Notes: generated from the sequence alone by a model not told the origin. A stretch of 64,000 nt of DNA from Peribacillus sp. ACCC06369 (GCF_030348945.1 NZ_JAUCEN010000002.1:3410001-3474000); one strand, 5' to 3'. Shown: positions 25,218 to 34,163, counted from the stretch's first letter. Program-made: numbers and translations.

Positions 25218-26117
25218 ATGAAGAAATGGTGGTTTACACTCGCTGGAATCCTAACCTATATCATCGGCGTCGGCATTTATTTTTCCAATCGGATCATGTA
25301 CATGAAAAAAAAGGAAGCTGATTTTATCCAGAATCGTGAAATCACGGCTAAACGCCTGATCAGGGAGGATTTTGATAATCTGCCTAAAACGGAAATTTGG
25401 GTATCCTCACCATCCGGATATTCCTTGAAATGCTTGTTTATCGAACCCCACGATACCAATAAGTGGGTGGTCATTTCCCATGGTGTGACGGAGAACAAAG
25501 TCAATTCCATTAAGTACATGAATATTTTTCTTAAGCGGGGCTTCAATGCCATCATTTATGACCACCGCCGGCATGGGGATTCCGGTGGCAAGACGAGCAG
25601 TTATGGACATTATGAAAAATTCGACCTGAAGGCCGTAATCGATGAATTGAAAAGGCGTAAAGGTTCTGATCTTCATATTGGCATTCATGGAGAATCCATG
25701 GGGGCCGTAACCCTGCTTTTATATGCGGGAATGCTTGAAGATGGTGCTGACTTTTACATTGCGGACTGTCCATTTTCAAATTTCGAGGATCAGATCAAAC
25801 ACCAGCTCAAGCTTGAAATCCCATTTCCCTCTTGGACCGTGTTTCCGCTTGGGCGTACGTTCATCAAACTCCGTGATGGATATTGGACCAATGAAGTGTC
25901 CCCAATCGATTATATGAAAAATATCCGAAACCCCGTGCTCTTCATCCATAGTGAGAATGACAGCTTTATTCCTGCTTCCATGACAGCGGAATTATATGCA
26001 GCAAAAGAGGGCCCAAAGCAGTTGTACATCGCTAAAAAAGGGGCCCATGCTCAATCTTATAATGAAAATCCAAAAGAATATGAAGATCAAATCGATCAGT
26101 TTCTCGAACTTGTCTGA
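25218..26117 (+). CDS. yqkD: Membrane-anchored alpha/beta hydrolase (YqkD-like)
   Basis: The product is 299 residues. An N-terminal transmembrane anchor (WWFTLAGILTYIIGVGIYF) precedes an alpha/beta-hydrolase domain. The oxyanion and lid segment is VVISHGVTENK, the motif YDHRRHGDSGG follows, the nucleophile is Ser in GIHGESMGAVT, and the catalytic Asp and His lie in FIHSENDSFIPA and KKGAHAQSY. The start is the ATG at 25218 with GAGGAGG 8 nt upstream. The substrate is unknown. Confidence 0.9.
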   Translation: MKKWWFTLAGILTYIIGVGIYFSNRIMYMKKKEADFIQNREITAKRLIREDFDNLPKTEIWVSSPSGYSLKCLFIEPHDTNKWVVISHGVTENKVNSIKYMNIFLKRGFNAIIYDHRRHGDSGGKTSSYGHYEKFDLKAVIDELKRRKGSDLHIGIHGESMGAVTLLLYAGMLEDGADFYIADCPFSNFEDQIKHQLKLEIPFPSWTVFPLGRTFIKLRDGYWTNEVSPIDYMKNIRNPVLFIHSENDSFIPASMTAELYAAKEGPKQLYIAKKGAHAQSYNENPKEYEDQIDQFLELV

Positions 26118-26159
26118 GAAGAAAATGAGAGGGATCCAAGATTCCCTCTCATTTTCTTC
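26117..26159. terminator. Bidirectional terminator between yqkD-like and yqkB-like genes
   Basis: The stem GAAGAAAATGAGAGGGA/TCCCTCTCATTTTCTTC has a short loop. Confidence 0.8.
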
Positions 26160-26161
26160 AG

Positions 26162-26485
26162 TTAGATTTTATTAAAATAGCTCATCCTCGGATTTAAGAT
26201 TTGATTCGGACTTTTTAACTGAAAGCTGTTCGCTTCCGGAACAAAGTCTATTTTCATGACTTCATCCAAAAAAATCATTTTCGATTTCTCCACATATAGA
26301 GGGATTCCGTTTGTTTCCGCTTTTTCGGTACCTTCCTCAGGTTCGTTGACCAACCATAGCGCCGTCACACCACTTACCACGCAGCCACAGCCATCAGTAT
26401 CATATTTCAACTGTAAATATCCTTCTTGTCCCTGTACCTTATCGGCTATTTTCTCAGCCGCTCTTTCCGTCCATTCAATATACAT
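26162..26485 (-). CDS. yqkB: HesB-like/iron-sulfur-type small protein (YqkB-like)
   Basis: The product is 107 residues. It opens MYIEWTERAAEKIADKV, then LQLKYDTDGCGCVVSGV with a Cys-Gly-Cys, as in the HesB/IscA-related FeS_assembly_P branch found in Bacillus. It lacks the C-terminal Cys-x-Cys pair of true A-type carriers, so a cluster-carrier role is uncertain. The ATG at 26485 follows GGGAGG at 9 nt. An in-frame extension to 26656 looks non-coding. Confidence 0.82.
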   Translation of the reverse strand: MYIEWTERAAEKIADKVQGQEGYLQLKYDTDGCGCVVSGVTALWLVNEPEEGTEKAETNGIPLYVEKSKMIFLDEVMKIDFVPEANSFQLKSPNQILNPRMSYFNKI

Positions 26486-26698
26486 GATTACATGCCTCCC
26501 GATGTCTTTGCATTCCCCCATTATAAACGATAAAAATGTTTCTGTTAACGAAACTGCCTGCTTCCTTCTGCAAGATCGGCCGACATGAAAATCACTTTTT
26601 CCATTAACCGTGCTACAAGTCAGATTCCCTTTTGCCCGATGATTTCCTTTTATCAAGATGAAAATACAGTAAAGAGGATCGATGTCGTTCCGAAAATG

Positions 26699-26727
26699 AA
26701 AGGCTGTCCCTTGAGAACAGCCCTTCC
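26699..26727 (-). terminator. Terminator of uvrX-yolD
   Basis: On the minus strand GGGCTGTTCT and AGGGACAGCC pair, followed by TTTCATTTT. Confidence 0.7.
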
Positions 26728-26732
26728 GCTCA

Positions 26733-27065
26733 TTATTCCATTATCCTTACATCCGCTATATCGGAAAGCCTGATATAGTGAGCCTGCTGAAAGCGATCAA
26801 CGATATGAAGCTTTTGGGTGAGCTCATTATAATAATGGATCCTGCCGATTAACAGCTGATACCGGTTTCCTTCATAATGAGCAATCGCGACATCCTTTCT
26901 TTCCTCCATCGCTTCCCCCATTACCGCATTCATTTCTTCCAGTTGCTGCTCATCCAGGATGCGCTCCGTTTCATAGCCATCCTCCACCACCCAATCCCGC
27001 AGCATCTTCACATGCTCCGGCAACATCATCGATGTCCATTTGATACGGCCGCGATCACGAATCAT
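26733..27065 (-). CDS. YolD-like family protein
   Basis: The product is 110 residues of the YolD family, small proteins encoded next to Y-family polymerases in Bacillus. Seen: RDRGRIKWTSMMLPEHVKMLRDW near the start, then the strand-rich part GRIHYYNELTQKLHIVD and RLSDIADVRIME. The role is unproven; partnership with the polymerase is inferred from constant adjacency. The ATG at 27065 has GGGAGGG upstream. It lies 26 bp after uvrX in the same direction, under the same LexA-type control. Confidence 0.9.
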   Translation of the reverse strand: MIRDRGRIKWTSMMLPEHVKMLRDWVVEDGYETERILDEQQLEEMNAVMGEAMEERKDVAIAHYEGNRYQLLIGRIHYYNELTQKLHIVDRFQQAHYIRLSDIADVRIME

Positions 27066-27091
27066 TCTTTTCCCTCCCTTCAAAGTCAACC

Positions 27092-28351
27092 TTACGCCTT
27101 ATGCCCACCAAGCAGCCTGCTTCGGTGAACAGCTGTACCCGCTTCTGTATACGAAACTGCACGCAATAACGATTTGGGTCCATATTTATGGCGGATTCGA
27201 TCAACCGTGTAACTCAATTCCCGCTTTTTCCAGCGCGAAGCATCAAATAAAGTCAGCTGCATTTCGTTATCATCCACAATATTCGAGAGTCGGACCTCTA
27301 TGCTCCGAACCGTTTTTTGCTTATAGTTCTCATGAAAAAGCTCCAGGCAAACTTTATATAACTCCATCGTAATGTTGGTCGGTTCGCTGATCGAACGCGA
27401 ACGATGGAAACCACCGCCAAACTCATCCTTGCTGTAACCAATGCTTAGGCTGACCGTCCTTCCTGCCTTGCGATGGGTACGTGCCCTTCTTCCAACTTCT
27501 TCGCAAATTTCCAGCATGACCTGCTTGACCTCATGCTCCGCCTTATAATCCCTAAGCAGGATTTGACTTTTGCCAAAGCTGACCTGCCCTTCGATGATCA
27601 CTGCCCCCATATCCGATAAATCTATTCCCCACGCATGGTGGTAAAGCTGATTGCCCATAATTCCAAACTTCGCTTCAAGTAATTCAAGATCATAATTGGC
27701 AAGCTGCCCAACCGTGAATATTCCCATTCCATGAAGGGTTTTTTCTACGCGCCTGCCGATTCCCCACATTTCACGAAGCGGGGAAATCGGCCAAAGTTTG
27801 TTTGGCACATCCTCATACTTCCATTCTGCAATCCCTTTATCTTTGGCTTCCAAATCAAGGCAAAGTTTTGCCATAAGCATGTTCGGACCAATTCCAATGG
27901 CACATGGGAGCTGTAATTCCCGTTCGATTTCATCTTTTATCTTTTCAGCTATCACCCGGGCATCTCCCCATAAAGAAGCGGCACCATCGACTTTCACAAA
28001 ACTTTCGTCCACACTATACACGTGAATCGCTTCTTTGGGCACATAACGGTTGAACAAGCGGGTGATTTCTGTCGAGACCCTTAAATAGGTCGCCATTTTG
28101 GGTTCAACGACGACAATCCTTGGATCATTCGGAATCTCAAACATCCGCGAACCTGTCTTGATGCCAAATTCCTTCTTCATTTTTGGAGAAGCTGCAAGCA
28201 CAATGCTCCCCGTCCTCTTCAAATCACCAACCACCGCCAGATAACAATCGAGTGGGTCCAGACCAAGCATGACCGCAGAACAGCTTGCATAAAAACTTTT
28301 CATATCGATACACATAATTGATTGTTTCGGCATCGTCCCATAATCCATCAT
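27092..28351 (-). CDS. uvrX: Y-family translesion DNA polymerase (UvrX/YqjW type)
   Basis: The product is 419 residues. The UmuC/ImpB catalytic domain begins MCIDMKSFYASCSAV (first metal-binding Asp, steric-gate Tyr region), with SVDESFVKVDGA holding the second acidic pair and CAIGIGPNMLMAKLCLDLE. A little-finger domain follows. A clamp-binding-like MQLTLFD lies near residue 375. This is the PolY2/UvrX branch, distinct from dinB at 43775. Two LexA-type boxes lie directly upstream and yolD follows, forming an SOS cassette. Confidence 0.93.
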   Translation of the reverse strand: MMDYGTMPKQSIMCIDMKSFYASCSAVMLGLDPLDCYLAVVGDLKRTGSIVLAASPKMKKEFGIKTGSRMFEIPNDPRIVVVEPKMATYLRVSTEITRLFNRYVPKEAIHVYSVDESFVKVDGAASLWGDARVIAEKIKDEIERELQLPCAIGIGPNMLMAKLCLDLEAKDKGIAEWKYEDVPNKLWPISPLREMWGIGRRVEKTLHGMGIFTVGQLANYDLELLEAKFGIMGNQLYHHAWGIDLSDMGAVIIEGQVSFGKSQILLRDYKAEHEVKQVMLEICEEVGRRARTHRKAGRTVSLSIGYSKDEFGGGFHRSRSISEPTNITMELYKVCLELFHENYKQKTVRSIEVRLSNIVDDNEMQLTLFDASRWKKRELSYTVDRIRHKYGPKSLLRAVSYTEAGTAVHRSRLLGGHKA

Positions 28352-28763
28352 TTCTTCACCCTAACAAGAATATACGTTCGCTTTTATTATATTCATAACT
28401 TTAACCGAATATACGTTCTTATTCAATGGAAGTTTTCATACAAATTTCTACTTTTTATTGTAATTTCCTTGAAAAATATAACAGACCCTAAAAACGGATA
28501 AATTACCATATTTAAACTATGTTTCCATATAGTTTTTTTCAAATAGATTAATTAGTAACTTGAATAATTTCAAGTGAATCCATATGCTTAGTTTTTTAAA
28601 ATTCATCCACCCTTTTCAATAGACTTTCGTCTATTTAATTTTAGTCTTACTACTCATTTTTTGTAATGTAATTGTAACCAAAATTATGTCTAATTGTCAT
28701 AATGGTATTGTAGGATAATATTGTTAGAATAATAGAGAGATAGATAGAGAGGAAATGAAAATT
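28352..28763. other. Divergent control region between uvrX and the NlpC/P60 gene
   Basis: About 400 bp, very AT-rich. It holds the two LexA-type boxes (28368-28419), an AT-only hairpin with a T-run (AAACTAT/ATAGTTT around 28515-28540), and a possible sigma-A promoter for the rightward gene (TTGTCA at 28694, TAATAT at 28716, spacer 16). No gene is seen. Confidence 0.5.
28368..28419. promoter_or_regulatory. Tandem LexA (SOS) boxes before uvrX
   Basis: GAATATACGTTCG (28368-28380) and CGAATATACGTTCT (28406-28419) match the Bacillus LexA site CGAAC-n4-GTTCG with one or two changes each. The copies share 12 identical bases and are 39 bp apart. TATAAT-like sequence lies between them on the minus strand. 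Confidence 0.7.
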
Positions 28764-29423
28764 ATGAAGAAATGGATCGCTTCAGCTGCTGTTGCATCTG
28801 CCATGATGCTAACCCCACTGCAAGCCTTTGCAAATATCGGAGATCAAACCCTCAGACCCGGAATGACACATAGCGATGTCAAACAACTACAACAACTTTT
28901 AAAAACCAAAGGTTATTTCACATATTCAGGTTCACTGACTACATATTACGGCACCTATTCTGTATCTGCAGTAAAAAAATTCCAAAAAGCCAAAGGATTA
29001 ACTGCCGATGGGATTGCAGGCCGAGGCACATTTAATGCGCTTGGTGTTTATAATGTCAATAATACAAGCCTGATAAGCTATGCAAAAACCTTAATAGGCA
29101 AACCTTACAAATGGGGCGGAACAACACCGACTGGATTCGACTGCTCAGGCTTCGTCTATTACGTATTCCAGAAATCACAAGGAATTACCTTACCTCGTAC
29201 AACAACATTGCTCTATTCCAATACAGGTTTAAAAGTATCATCACCAGCTAAAGGTGATCTTGTATTCTTTGATACTTCTTCTGGAAGAACAGGAGTATCC
29301 CATGTTGGGATCTATATCGGAAATGGTCAATTCATCAGTGCTACGTCTTCTAAAGGAATAACCATCACGAATATGGATAATTCTTATTGGAAACCAAAAT
29401 ATTTAGGTGCGAAAACGTTATAA
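28764..29423 (+). CDS. Secreted NlpC/P60 peptidoglycan hydrolase with peptidoglycan-binding domain
   Basis: The product is about 219 residues. A signal peptide ends near AFANIGD. A PG_binding_1 domain covers about residues 30-90 (LRPGMTHSDVKQLQQLLKTKGYF ... AVKKFQKAKGLTADGIAGRGTFNAL). The catalytic NlpC/P60 domain has the nucleophile in TGFDCSGFVYYVF and the His in GVSHVGIYIGNGQFISA. It is predicted to cut gamma-D-Glu-diaminopimelate type stem-peptide bonds in the wall. The ATG at 28764 suits the GAGAGG spacing; an ATG 9 nt earlier is too close. Monocistronic with a strong terminator. Confidence 0.92.
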   Translation: MKKWIASAAVASAMMLTPLQAFANIGDQTLRPGMTHSDVKQLQQLLKTKGYFTYSGSLTTYYGTYSVSAVKKFQKAKGLTADGIAGRGTFNALGVYNVNNTSLISYAKTLIGKPYKWGGTTPTGFDCSGFVYYVFQKSQGITLPRTTTLLYSNTGLKVSSPAKGDLVFFDTSSGRTGVSHVGIYIGNGQFISATSSKGITITNMDNSYWKPKYLGAKTL

Positions 29424-29464
29424 AATCCAGGACATGAGCTCATCCTTGTGAGCGAAATCCCATT

Positions 29465-29509
29465 AAAAAAACCGGACTGAATTCATAAATGATTCAGTCC
29501 GGTTTTTTT
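29465..29509. terminator. Bidirectional terminator after the NlpC/P60 gene
   Basis: The stem AAAAAACCGGACTGAAT/ATTCAGTCCGGTTTTTT serves the NlpC/P60 gene and the convergent lipoprotein gene. Confidence 0.9.
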
Positions 29510-29512
29510 GAT

Positions 29513-30040
29513 TTATTTTATATATAATATTTCATCCGTTAAATCCTCTATAGTCACCATGAATGATGAATCCAAATTGGAACGATTCATCATTTCAATA
29601 TTATACACATGCTCTGAGGGCAAATGGACGACATCGAGAACCATGAATCGCTGACTTTCCGCTTTACTGACATGATTGAGGGCAGCAGTGACCGCCCTTT
29701 GTTCGGCCAAACTTTTTTCATCCGTCAAAACAAGAATCAATTTCGCTTCCGCTTTCCCAGGAAATGATTTCTTGACCCCGCCCCGGTGCCATGGTTTCAC
29801 TTTCATCCCGATTTCCAAGTCAGAATATTCGAGGTCATTACCATGTTGATCTTGAATATATGTATCATTGGTCACCCTATAATAAGTCCCTTTAATCAAA
29901 ATCCTTTTATCGTCAAGATCTGTAATGAAACCTTCTTCCCCCTTGGCAATGGCTTCACCCATGTTCCAATCAGAGGATTGACAGCTACCCAGAATAAAGA
30001 CAACAATTATATATATTAAAAGGTTTACAATCATCTTCAT
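29513..30040 (-). CDS. Predicted lipoprotein, DUF3221-like
   Basis: The product is 175 residues. The N-terminus is a lipoprotein signal peptide: hydrophobic core NLLIYIIVVFI, then lipobox LGSC with the modified Cys at about residue 20. The following segment, GFITDLDDKRILIKGTYYRVTND with SDLEIGMKVKPW, resembles the DUF3221 fold of small secreted Bacillus proteins. The C-terminal part is not recognised. Function unknown. Single gene on the minus strand, convergent to the NlpC/P60 gene. Confidence 0.72.
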   Translation of the reverse strand: MKMIVNLLIYIIVVFILGSCQSSDWNMGEAIAKGEEGFITDLDDKRILIKGTYYRVTNDTYIQDQHGNDLEYSDLEIGMKVKPWHRGGVKKSFPGKAEAKLILVLTDEKSLAEQRAVTAALNHVSKAESQRFMVLDVVHLPSEHVYNIEMMNRSNLDSSFMVTIEDLTDEILYIK

Positions 30041-30120
30041 GAAAATCCCTCCTAAGAAATAGACGGATTCCCCATGAAATAGTTACCAATTTATTCAGAA
30101 TAAAACTTCCGTTATTTCAT

Positions 30121-30157
30121 AAAAAAGGGGAATGTCATCGACATTCCCCTTTTTTTA
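30121..30157 (-). terminator. Terminator of the SDR gene
   Basis: The stem AAAAGGGGAATGTC/GACATTCCCCTTTT has a short loop, about 50 nt past the SDR stop. T-runs are on both sides. Confidence 0.8.
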
Positions 30158-30203
30158 CCTATTATTGAACATCTTTCGCCTTGTCCGGTATCGAAAATCT
30201 AGC

Positions 30204-30995
30204 CTACTTTTTAAAAAATGCTTTTTTCCCTAATGTTTCGGTGATCTTTGGAAACATGTTATACCATTTCCCAGCTAAATTCATCCAGCCAGGGAGGTTG
30301 ATTTCCCTCTTATTGGTCAGCATCGCCGCTACGATTTTAGCCGCGACATCTTCAGGCTTAAGCATGAACTTTTCGACATTCTTTAAATATGTACCTGATT
30401 CATCTGCAATGTTAAAGAAATTCGTTTCTATAGGTCCGGGATTGACGGTGGTCACAAAAACACGATCCTCCATCAGCTCGAGCCGAAGTGCGTTTGAATA
30501 GCCAAGAACTGCGAACTTGGTTGAGGAATACAATGTTGATTTAGGAGTGGCAATTTTACCGGCCTGTGAAGCAATATTGATGATATGCCCCGATTTTCGC
30601 TGCTTCATATACGGAAGAACCAGCTTTGTGCAGGCCATTAATCCAATGACGTTGACAGCAAACATTGCTTTCGTTTCATTTAGTTCCGTATCCTGCGCTT
30701 CTTTAAACGTGCCGAAACCAGCATTGTTGACCAACACATCCACTTCACCTATTTGAGCATGGATGTCATTAAATACCCTTGTCACCTGATCAGTATCTGC
30801 AACGTCGAGCTTATAGGCATATGCATCAATCCCATATTGGTCGATGAGTTCATTCTTTAGCTGTTGTAATTTATCCAGACTTCTGGCCAAGAGGACGAGA
30901 TGGCCTCCCTGCTTTGCACTTTGGATGGCAACTTCCTTGCCAATCCCTCCGGAAGCACCGGTGATAACAATAATTTTCCCTTGTAACTTATTCAA
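30204..30995 (-). CDS. yqjQ: Short-chain dehydrogenase/reductase (YqjQ-like)
   Basis: The product is 263 residues, Rossmann fold. NAD(P)-binding TGASGGIGKEVA (about residues 12-23), structural NNAGFG (about 90-95), catalytic Ser in NIASQAGK and Tyr-x-x-x-Lys as YSSTKFA (about residue 157) are all present, followed by NPGPIETNF. A hydrophobic, basic C-terminus suggests membrane association. The substrate is unknown. In B. subtilis the gene lies beside yqjP, as here. Start ATG with a modest ribosome site. Confidence 0.92.
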   Translation of the reverse strand: MNKLQGKIIVITGASGGIGKEVAIQSAKQGGHLVLLARSLDKLQQLKNELIDQYGIDAYAYKLDVADTDQVTRVFNDIHAQIGEVDVLVNNAGFGTFKEAQDTELNETKAMFAVNVIGLMACTKLVLPYMKQRKSGHIINIASQAGKIATPKSTLYSSTKFAVLGYSNALRLELMEDRVFVTTVNPGPIETNFFNIADESGTYLKNVEKFMLKPEDVAAKIVAAMLTNKREINLPGWMNLAGKWYNMFPKITETLGKKAFFKK

Positions 30996-31019
30996 AAAAG
31001 TGTGCCTCCTTGCCTAACA

Positions 31020-31988
31020 TTAAGCGATTGAATACAGAATGACCCCTGATTGGATTTTGGTTTCGACTTCACCCAAATCTTCTAAATAGTCCAGCTGACC
31101 GACCGTTTCCGAAAGTGTCAGGCCCACTTCCTGAAGGTATACTTTAGGAAAAAGCTGCTGACACACTTCAAAGACCGATAAAGGCTTATCTTGAAGCATG
31201 CTTTTCACCTGCATGGCCCGGTTATGCTGCCGCTCGAATCGATATTGAATCAAGTCGGCAACCTCATCTCCTTCCACTTCAGATCCATGTCCGGAATAAA
31301 CAGTGGAAATCGAAAAATCCAATAATTTCTGAAGTGATGCATTATATTGCAGTAACGGACGAGGCCTCATGCCTCCCGGAAGTAAAGGCGGTTCCATTAA
31401 TGGATTGGGTGAAATCTTAGCAAGCAAGTGATCGCCCGCGATCATGACCCCGTCACTTTCCCGGTAAAAGGATAAATGGCTTTGCGCATGCCCTGGAGTC
31501 TCGATCACTTTCCAGCCTGGAAGACCAGGAAGCTCATCCCCTTCAGCCAAATATCCATGCAGCTTCCGTTCACTAAGGAATCTGATTTCGTCACGGTTAT
31601 GGATCAGTTTATTTTTCAGCTCTTCTGCCACTCCAAACTTTGTGGCATAATCAAGGAAAAAACGATTATGGGTTTCAAGGAAATCATCACTGATAGTCAG
31701 CCAGCGCTGATTGTTTTTATGTCCATAAACCGGGATTTCCTTATCAAAGAAATCGAGTGCACCAGCATGATCAGGGTGATGATGGGTTAAAATGATTTGT
31801 TCGATATCGGTCAGTTTCAGACCCAAATCCCCAAGCCCGTTAGTCAAGGCTTCCTTTGATCGTTTGGTTTTAACACCAGTATCAATGAGCGTCAAGGCAT
31901 CCCCTTTAACTACATAAACATTCACATCACCCACTGCAAACGGCGTGGGCAAAGCAATTTTTGCAATATTTCCATTCCAATTCGCCAT
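31020..31988 (-). CDS. yqjP: Metallo-beta-lactamase-fold hydrolase (YqjP-like)
   Basis: The product is 322 residues. Metal ligands of the MBL fold are clear: LTHHHPDHAG (about residues 69-78), the His of ETPGHAQSHLSF, the Asp of IAGDHLLAK, and the late YSGHGSEVEG. A C-terminal winged-helix-like extension (QLFPKVYLQEVGLTLSETVGQLDYLEDLGEV) is typical of the LACTB2-like branch. The substrate is unknown. The ATG at 31988 has AAGGTGG 8 nt before it; a GTG four codons upstream is the alternative. It is 24 bp upstream of yqjQ, a probable operon. Confidence 0.9.
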   Translation of the reverse strand: MANWNGNIAKIALPTPFAVGDVNVYVVKGDALTLIDTGVKTKRSKEALTNGLGDLGLKLTDIEQIILTHHHPDHAGALDFFDKEIPVYGHKNNQRWLTISDDFLETHNRFFLDYATKFGVAEELKNKLIHNRDEIRFLSERKLHGYLAEGDELPGLPGWKVIETPGHAQSHLSFYRESDGVMIAGDHLLAKISPNPLMEPPLLPGGMRPRPLLQYNASLQKLLDFSISTVYSGHGSEVEGDEVADLIQYRFERQHNRAMQVKSMLQDKPLSVFEVCQQLFPKVYLQEVGLTLSETVGQLDYLEDLGEVETKIQSGVILYSIA

Positions 31989-32166
31989 AATCTTTTCCAC
32001 CTTAGAAATTATATTTATATAAATCTTTTTATACGCTAAACAGAATTACTTAGTATACTTAGCAAGAAAACGAATGTATAATTACCATTTTACATGCATT
32101 TTTAAATACTGTCATTATTTTCACATAATTCATGTCTATTTTTTGTCGTCCATGCATATATTATCA

Positions 32167-32196
32167 TTGACAGAGTACTGATATATCCTTCATAAT
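32167..32196 (+). promoter_or_regulatory. Sigma-A promoter of the proC leader
   Basis: TTGACA (32167-32172) and CATAAT (32191-32196) are 18 bp apart. The predicted start, near 32203, lies just before the T-box leader. Confidence 0.65.
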
Positions 32197-32202
32197 CACA
32201 AG

Positions 32203-32465
32203 TAATTAAAGACGGCATGGCTTTGATTAAGGCCAAGTAAATTTATTGATGGCGTAAAGAGAGTGAAGCTCGGAATGTGCTGAAAGGCTTCATCGCCCCC
32301 TCATTATTGAACCTACCTTATGAGCCTTCAGGAAAACCTGACGTAATTCCCGCGTTAGAGGATTCAAGTGCAGCTTTTCTGTTTATTTATTATGGAAAAG
32401 TTGAACAAAGGTGGTACCACGGAAGCTAGACCTTTCGTCCTTTATTGGATGAGGGGTCTTTTTGT
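32203..32465 (+). ncRNA. T-box leader, proline type
   Basis: A transcription-attenuating leader that reads tRNA charging. The diagnostic T-box sequence AAAGGTGGTACCACGG is at about 32408-32422, followed by the terminator stem starting AGACC and ending GGTCTTTTT (32427-32463). In stem I the stretch GAACCTACC places CCT, a proline codon, at the specifier position. This fits a downstream proline biosynthesis gene. When tRNA-Pro is uncharged the antiterminator should form and proC be expressed. The specifier was read by eye. Confidence 0.88.
32427..32463 (+). terminator. Attenuator terminator of the T-box leader
   Basis: AGACC...GTCC pairs with GGAT...GGTCT, followed by TTTTTGTTTTTC. It is mutually exclusive with the antiterminator formed by the T-box sequence. 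Confidence 0.8.
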
Positions 32466-32510
32466 TTTTCAAAAAAAGCCAGAAATTTAATAGGAAAAGG
32501 AGCGGGAAAT

Positions 32511-33356
32511 ATGAAAAAAATCGCGTTTATCGGAGCTGGATCGATGGCAGAAGCAATCATTTCGGGGCTGGTGACCCAACAGGTAATTGACCCAGCAAAT
32601 ATTTTTGTAACAAATAAATCCAATGATGATAGGTTCAATTATTTAAAGGAACAATACGGTGTAACTGCCACAAGATCGCTGAAGCTTTTAGTACAGGATG
32701 CAAACCTTGTCGTACTGGCCGTGAAACCGAAAGATATTTTAGAAACGATGCAATCAATAAAAGAATATATTCGGGAAGAAATGCTATTCATTTCAGTTGT
32801 GGCCGGGGTTCAAACTGCAAGCTTGGAAGGAATCGCCAACAAGCGGTTCTCGATTGTCCGTGCCATGCCTAATACATCGGCAGCTGTGGGAAAATCAGCA
32901 ACGGCCCTTGCGGCTAATGGTCATACGAAAGACTCGCAATTACAAACGGCGATTACTCTCTTTGAAACGGTGGGTACGGTGGCAGTCGTTGACGAAACGC
33001 AGCTCGATGCGGTAACAGGCTTATCAGGAAGCGGACCGGCTTATATTTATTACTTGGTCGAAGCATTGGAAAAATCAGCAGAAGAAATAGGTCTCGATTC
33101 CGAAACCGCGAAGCAATTAATTCTCCAGACACTGATGGGTGCGGCCGATATGTTGCAGAAATCACCTAAAACCCCAGCCGTGCTAAGAAAGGAAGTAACT
33201 TCACCAGGCGGAACGACCGAAGCAGGTCTGAAAGCACTTCAAGCACATCAAGTGCAAGAAGCTTTCATTGCCTGTGTACAAGAAGCGACTGAGCAATCGA
33301 AGCGAATGGGCAATCAAATAAGTAAAGAACTTGCCAAGCATGTAGTTTCTCAGTAA
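32511..33356 (+). CDS. proC: Pyrroline-5-carboxylate reductase
   Basis: Reduces pyrroline-5-carboxylate to proline with NAD(P)H, the last step of proline synthesis. The product is 281 residues. Rossmann start MKKIAFIGAGSMAEAIISGL, substrate-binding RAMPNTSAAVGKSATAL, and the family signature ALEKSAEEIGLDSETAKQLILQTLMGAA with TSPGGTTEAGLKALQ. The start is the ATG at 32511, after AAAGGAG at 8 nt; upstream in-frame codons lie in the T-box terminator. It equals B. subtilis proI by locus and control. Confidence 0.97.
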   Translation: MKKIAFIGAGSMAEAIISGLVTQQVIDPANIFVTNKSNDDRFNYLKEQYGVTATRSLKLLVQDANLVVLAVKPKDILETMQSIKEYIREEMLFISVVAGVQTASLEGIANKRFSIVRAMPNTSAAVGKSATALAANGHTKDSQLQTAITLFETVGTVAVVDETQLDAVTGLSGSGPAYIYYLVEALEKSAEEIGLDSETAKQLILQTLMGAADMLQKSPKTPAVLRKEVTSPGGTTEAGLKALQAHQVQEAFIACVQEATEQSKRMGNQISKELAKHVVSQ

Positions 33357-33373
33357 ATGCCCAGAGATGATGA

Positions 33374-33428
33374 TTGGCTGTTGACTAGCACTCCCTTACA
33401 GGCAGCGGCTAGGCAACAGCCCTTTTTA
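33374..33428 (+). terminator. Terminator of proC
   Basis: GGCTGTTG (33376-33383) pairs with CAACAGCC (33414-33421), followed by TTTTT. The loop is long and may hold a second stem. Confidence 0.7.
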
Positions 33429-33497
33429 TGATCTGGACTCCTTATAAGGGGCATAGGGAAGGTCCAGGTCAATTTGATTTCACAGCTGCAGTGAGCG

Positions 33498-33929
33498 TTA
33501 CTTTATAATCAGCATATCCGATTCATCAAAACTCCAATCCTTCGAATACGCAACCTCCCAATAGTAACCATCGGGGTCTGAAAAATATCCGCTGTATCCT
33601 CCCCAAAAAACATCTTGAGGTGATTTCTCGATTGTGCCTCCGGCCTTTTCAGCCTTGTTGATCACCTCATCGACTTCTTCAATTGATTTAGCATTATAAG
33701 CGAGCGTAATACCGGGGAAACCATTTTTCTTAGGCGGTTCTATCTCATTGATGTCTTTTGCTAGCTTCTCTAAAGGATACAAAGAAAGTTTCGTTCCTGC
33801 ATTATTAAAAAAAACAATTGTGGGTTCGTCCTCTTTAATCGATGTATGGAATCCCAACCCGTCCCGGTAAAACCTTAATGATTCATTGATATCCCTGACA
33901 CCTAAAGTTATGATGTTGATCCTGTTCAT
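33498..33929 (-). CDS. VOC-family (glyoxalase/dioxygenase-like) protein
   Basis: The product is 143 residues with the paired beta-alpha-beta-beta-beta modules of the vicinal-oxygen-chelate fold: INIITLGVRDINESLRFYRDGLGF at the start and YSGYFSDPDGYYWEVAYSKDW near the end. The second carries the usual D-P-D/E metal-ligand motif. Substrate unknown; such proteins include lyases, dioxygenases and antibiotic-binding proteins. A good ribosome site lies upstream. Single gene, convergent with proC. Confidence 0.87.
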   Translation of the reverse strand: MNRINIITLGVRDINESLRFYRDGLGFHTSIKEDEPTIVFFNNAGTKLSLYPLEKLAKDINEIEPPKKNGFPGITLAYNAKSIEEVDEVINKAEKAGGTIEKSPQDVFWGGYSGYFSDPDGYYWEVAYSKDWSFDESDMLIIK

Positions 33930-34163
33930 ACTAGTCCTCCTTTATACATTGTTCATTGGTAATTCGACATTTGAATCATTTTTCCTTTTAAAGCTTAATT
34001 GACCGGCAAACCACGCACTCACAAATGCTCTTTAAAGCTCCTAACAAGGCTCACCATTTTCCAAAACCGACTCCAAGAGATCCCCCCTTATTGATCGTTT
34101 CGCATGCAAATTACGTAGGAAATCCACTTTCTTTGCCGAATGAAAACATGTTTTGTCATCTGT

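Noticed and set aside
26486..26656. N-terminal extension of the yqkB-like gene to 26656
   Set aside because: The added residues show no conservation, while the ATG at 26485 has a good ribosome site and matches the family start.
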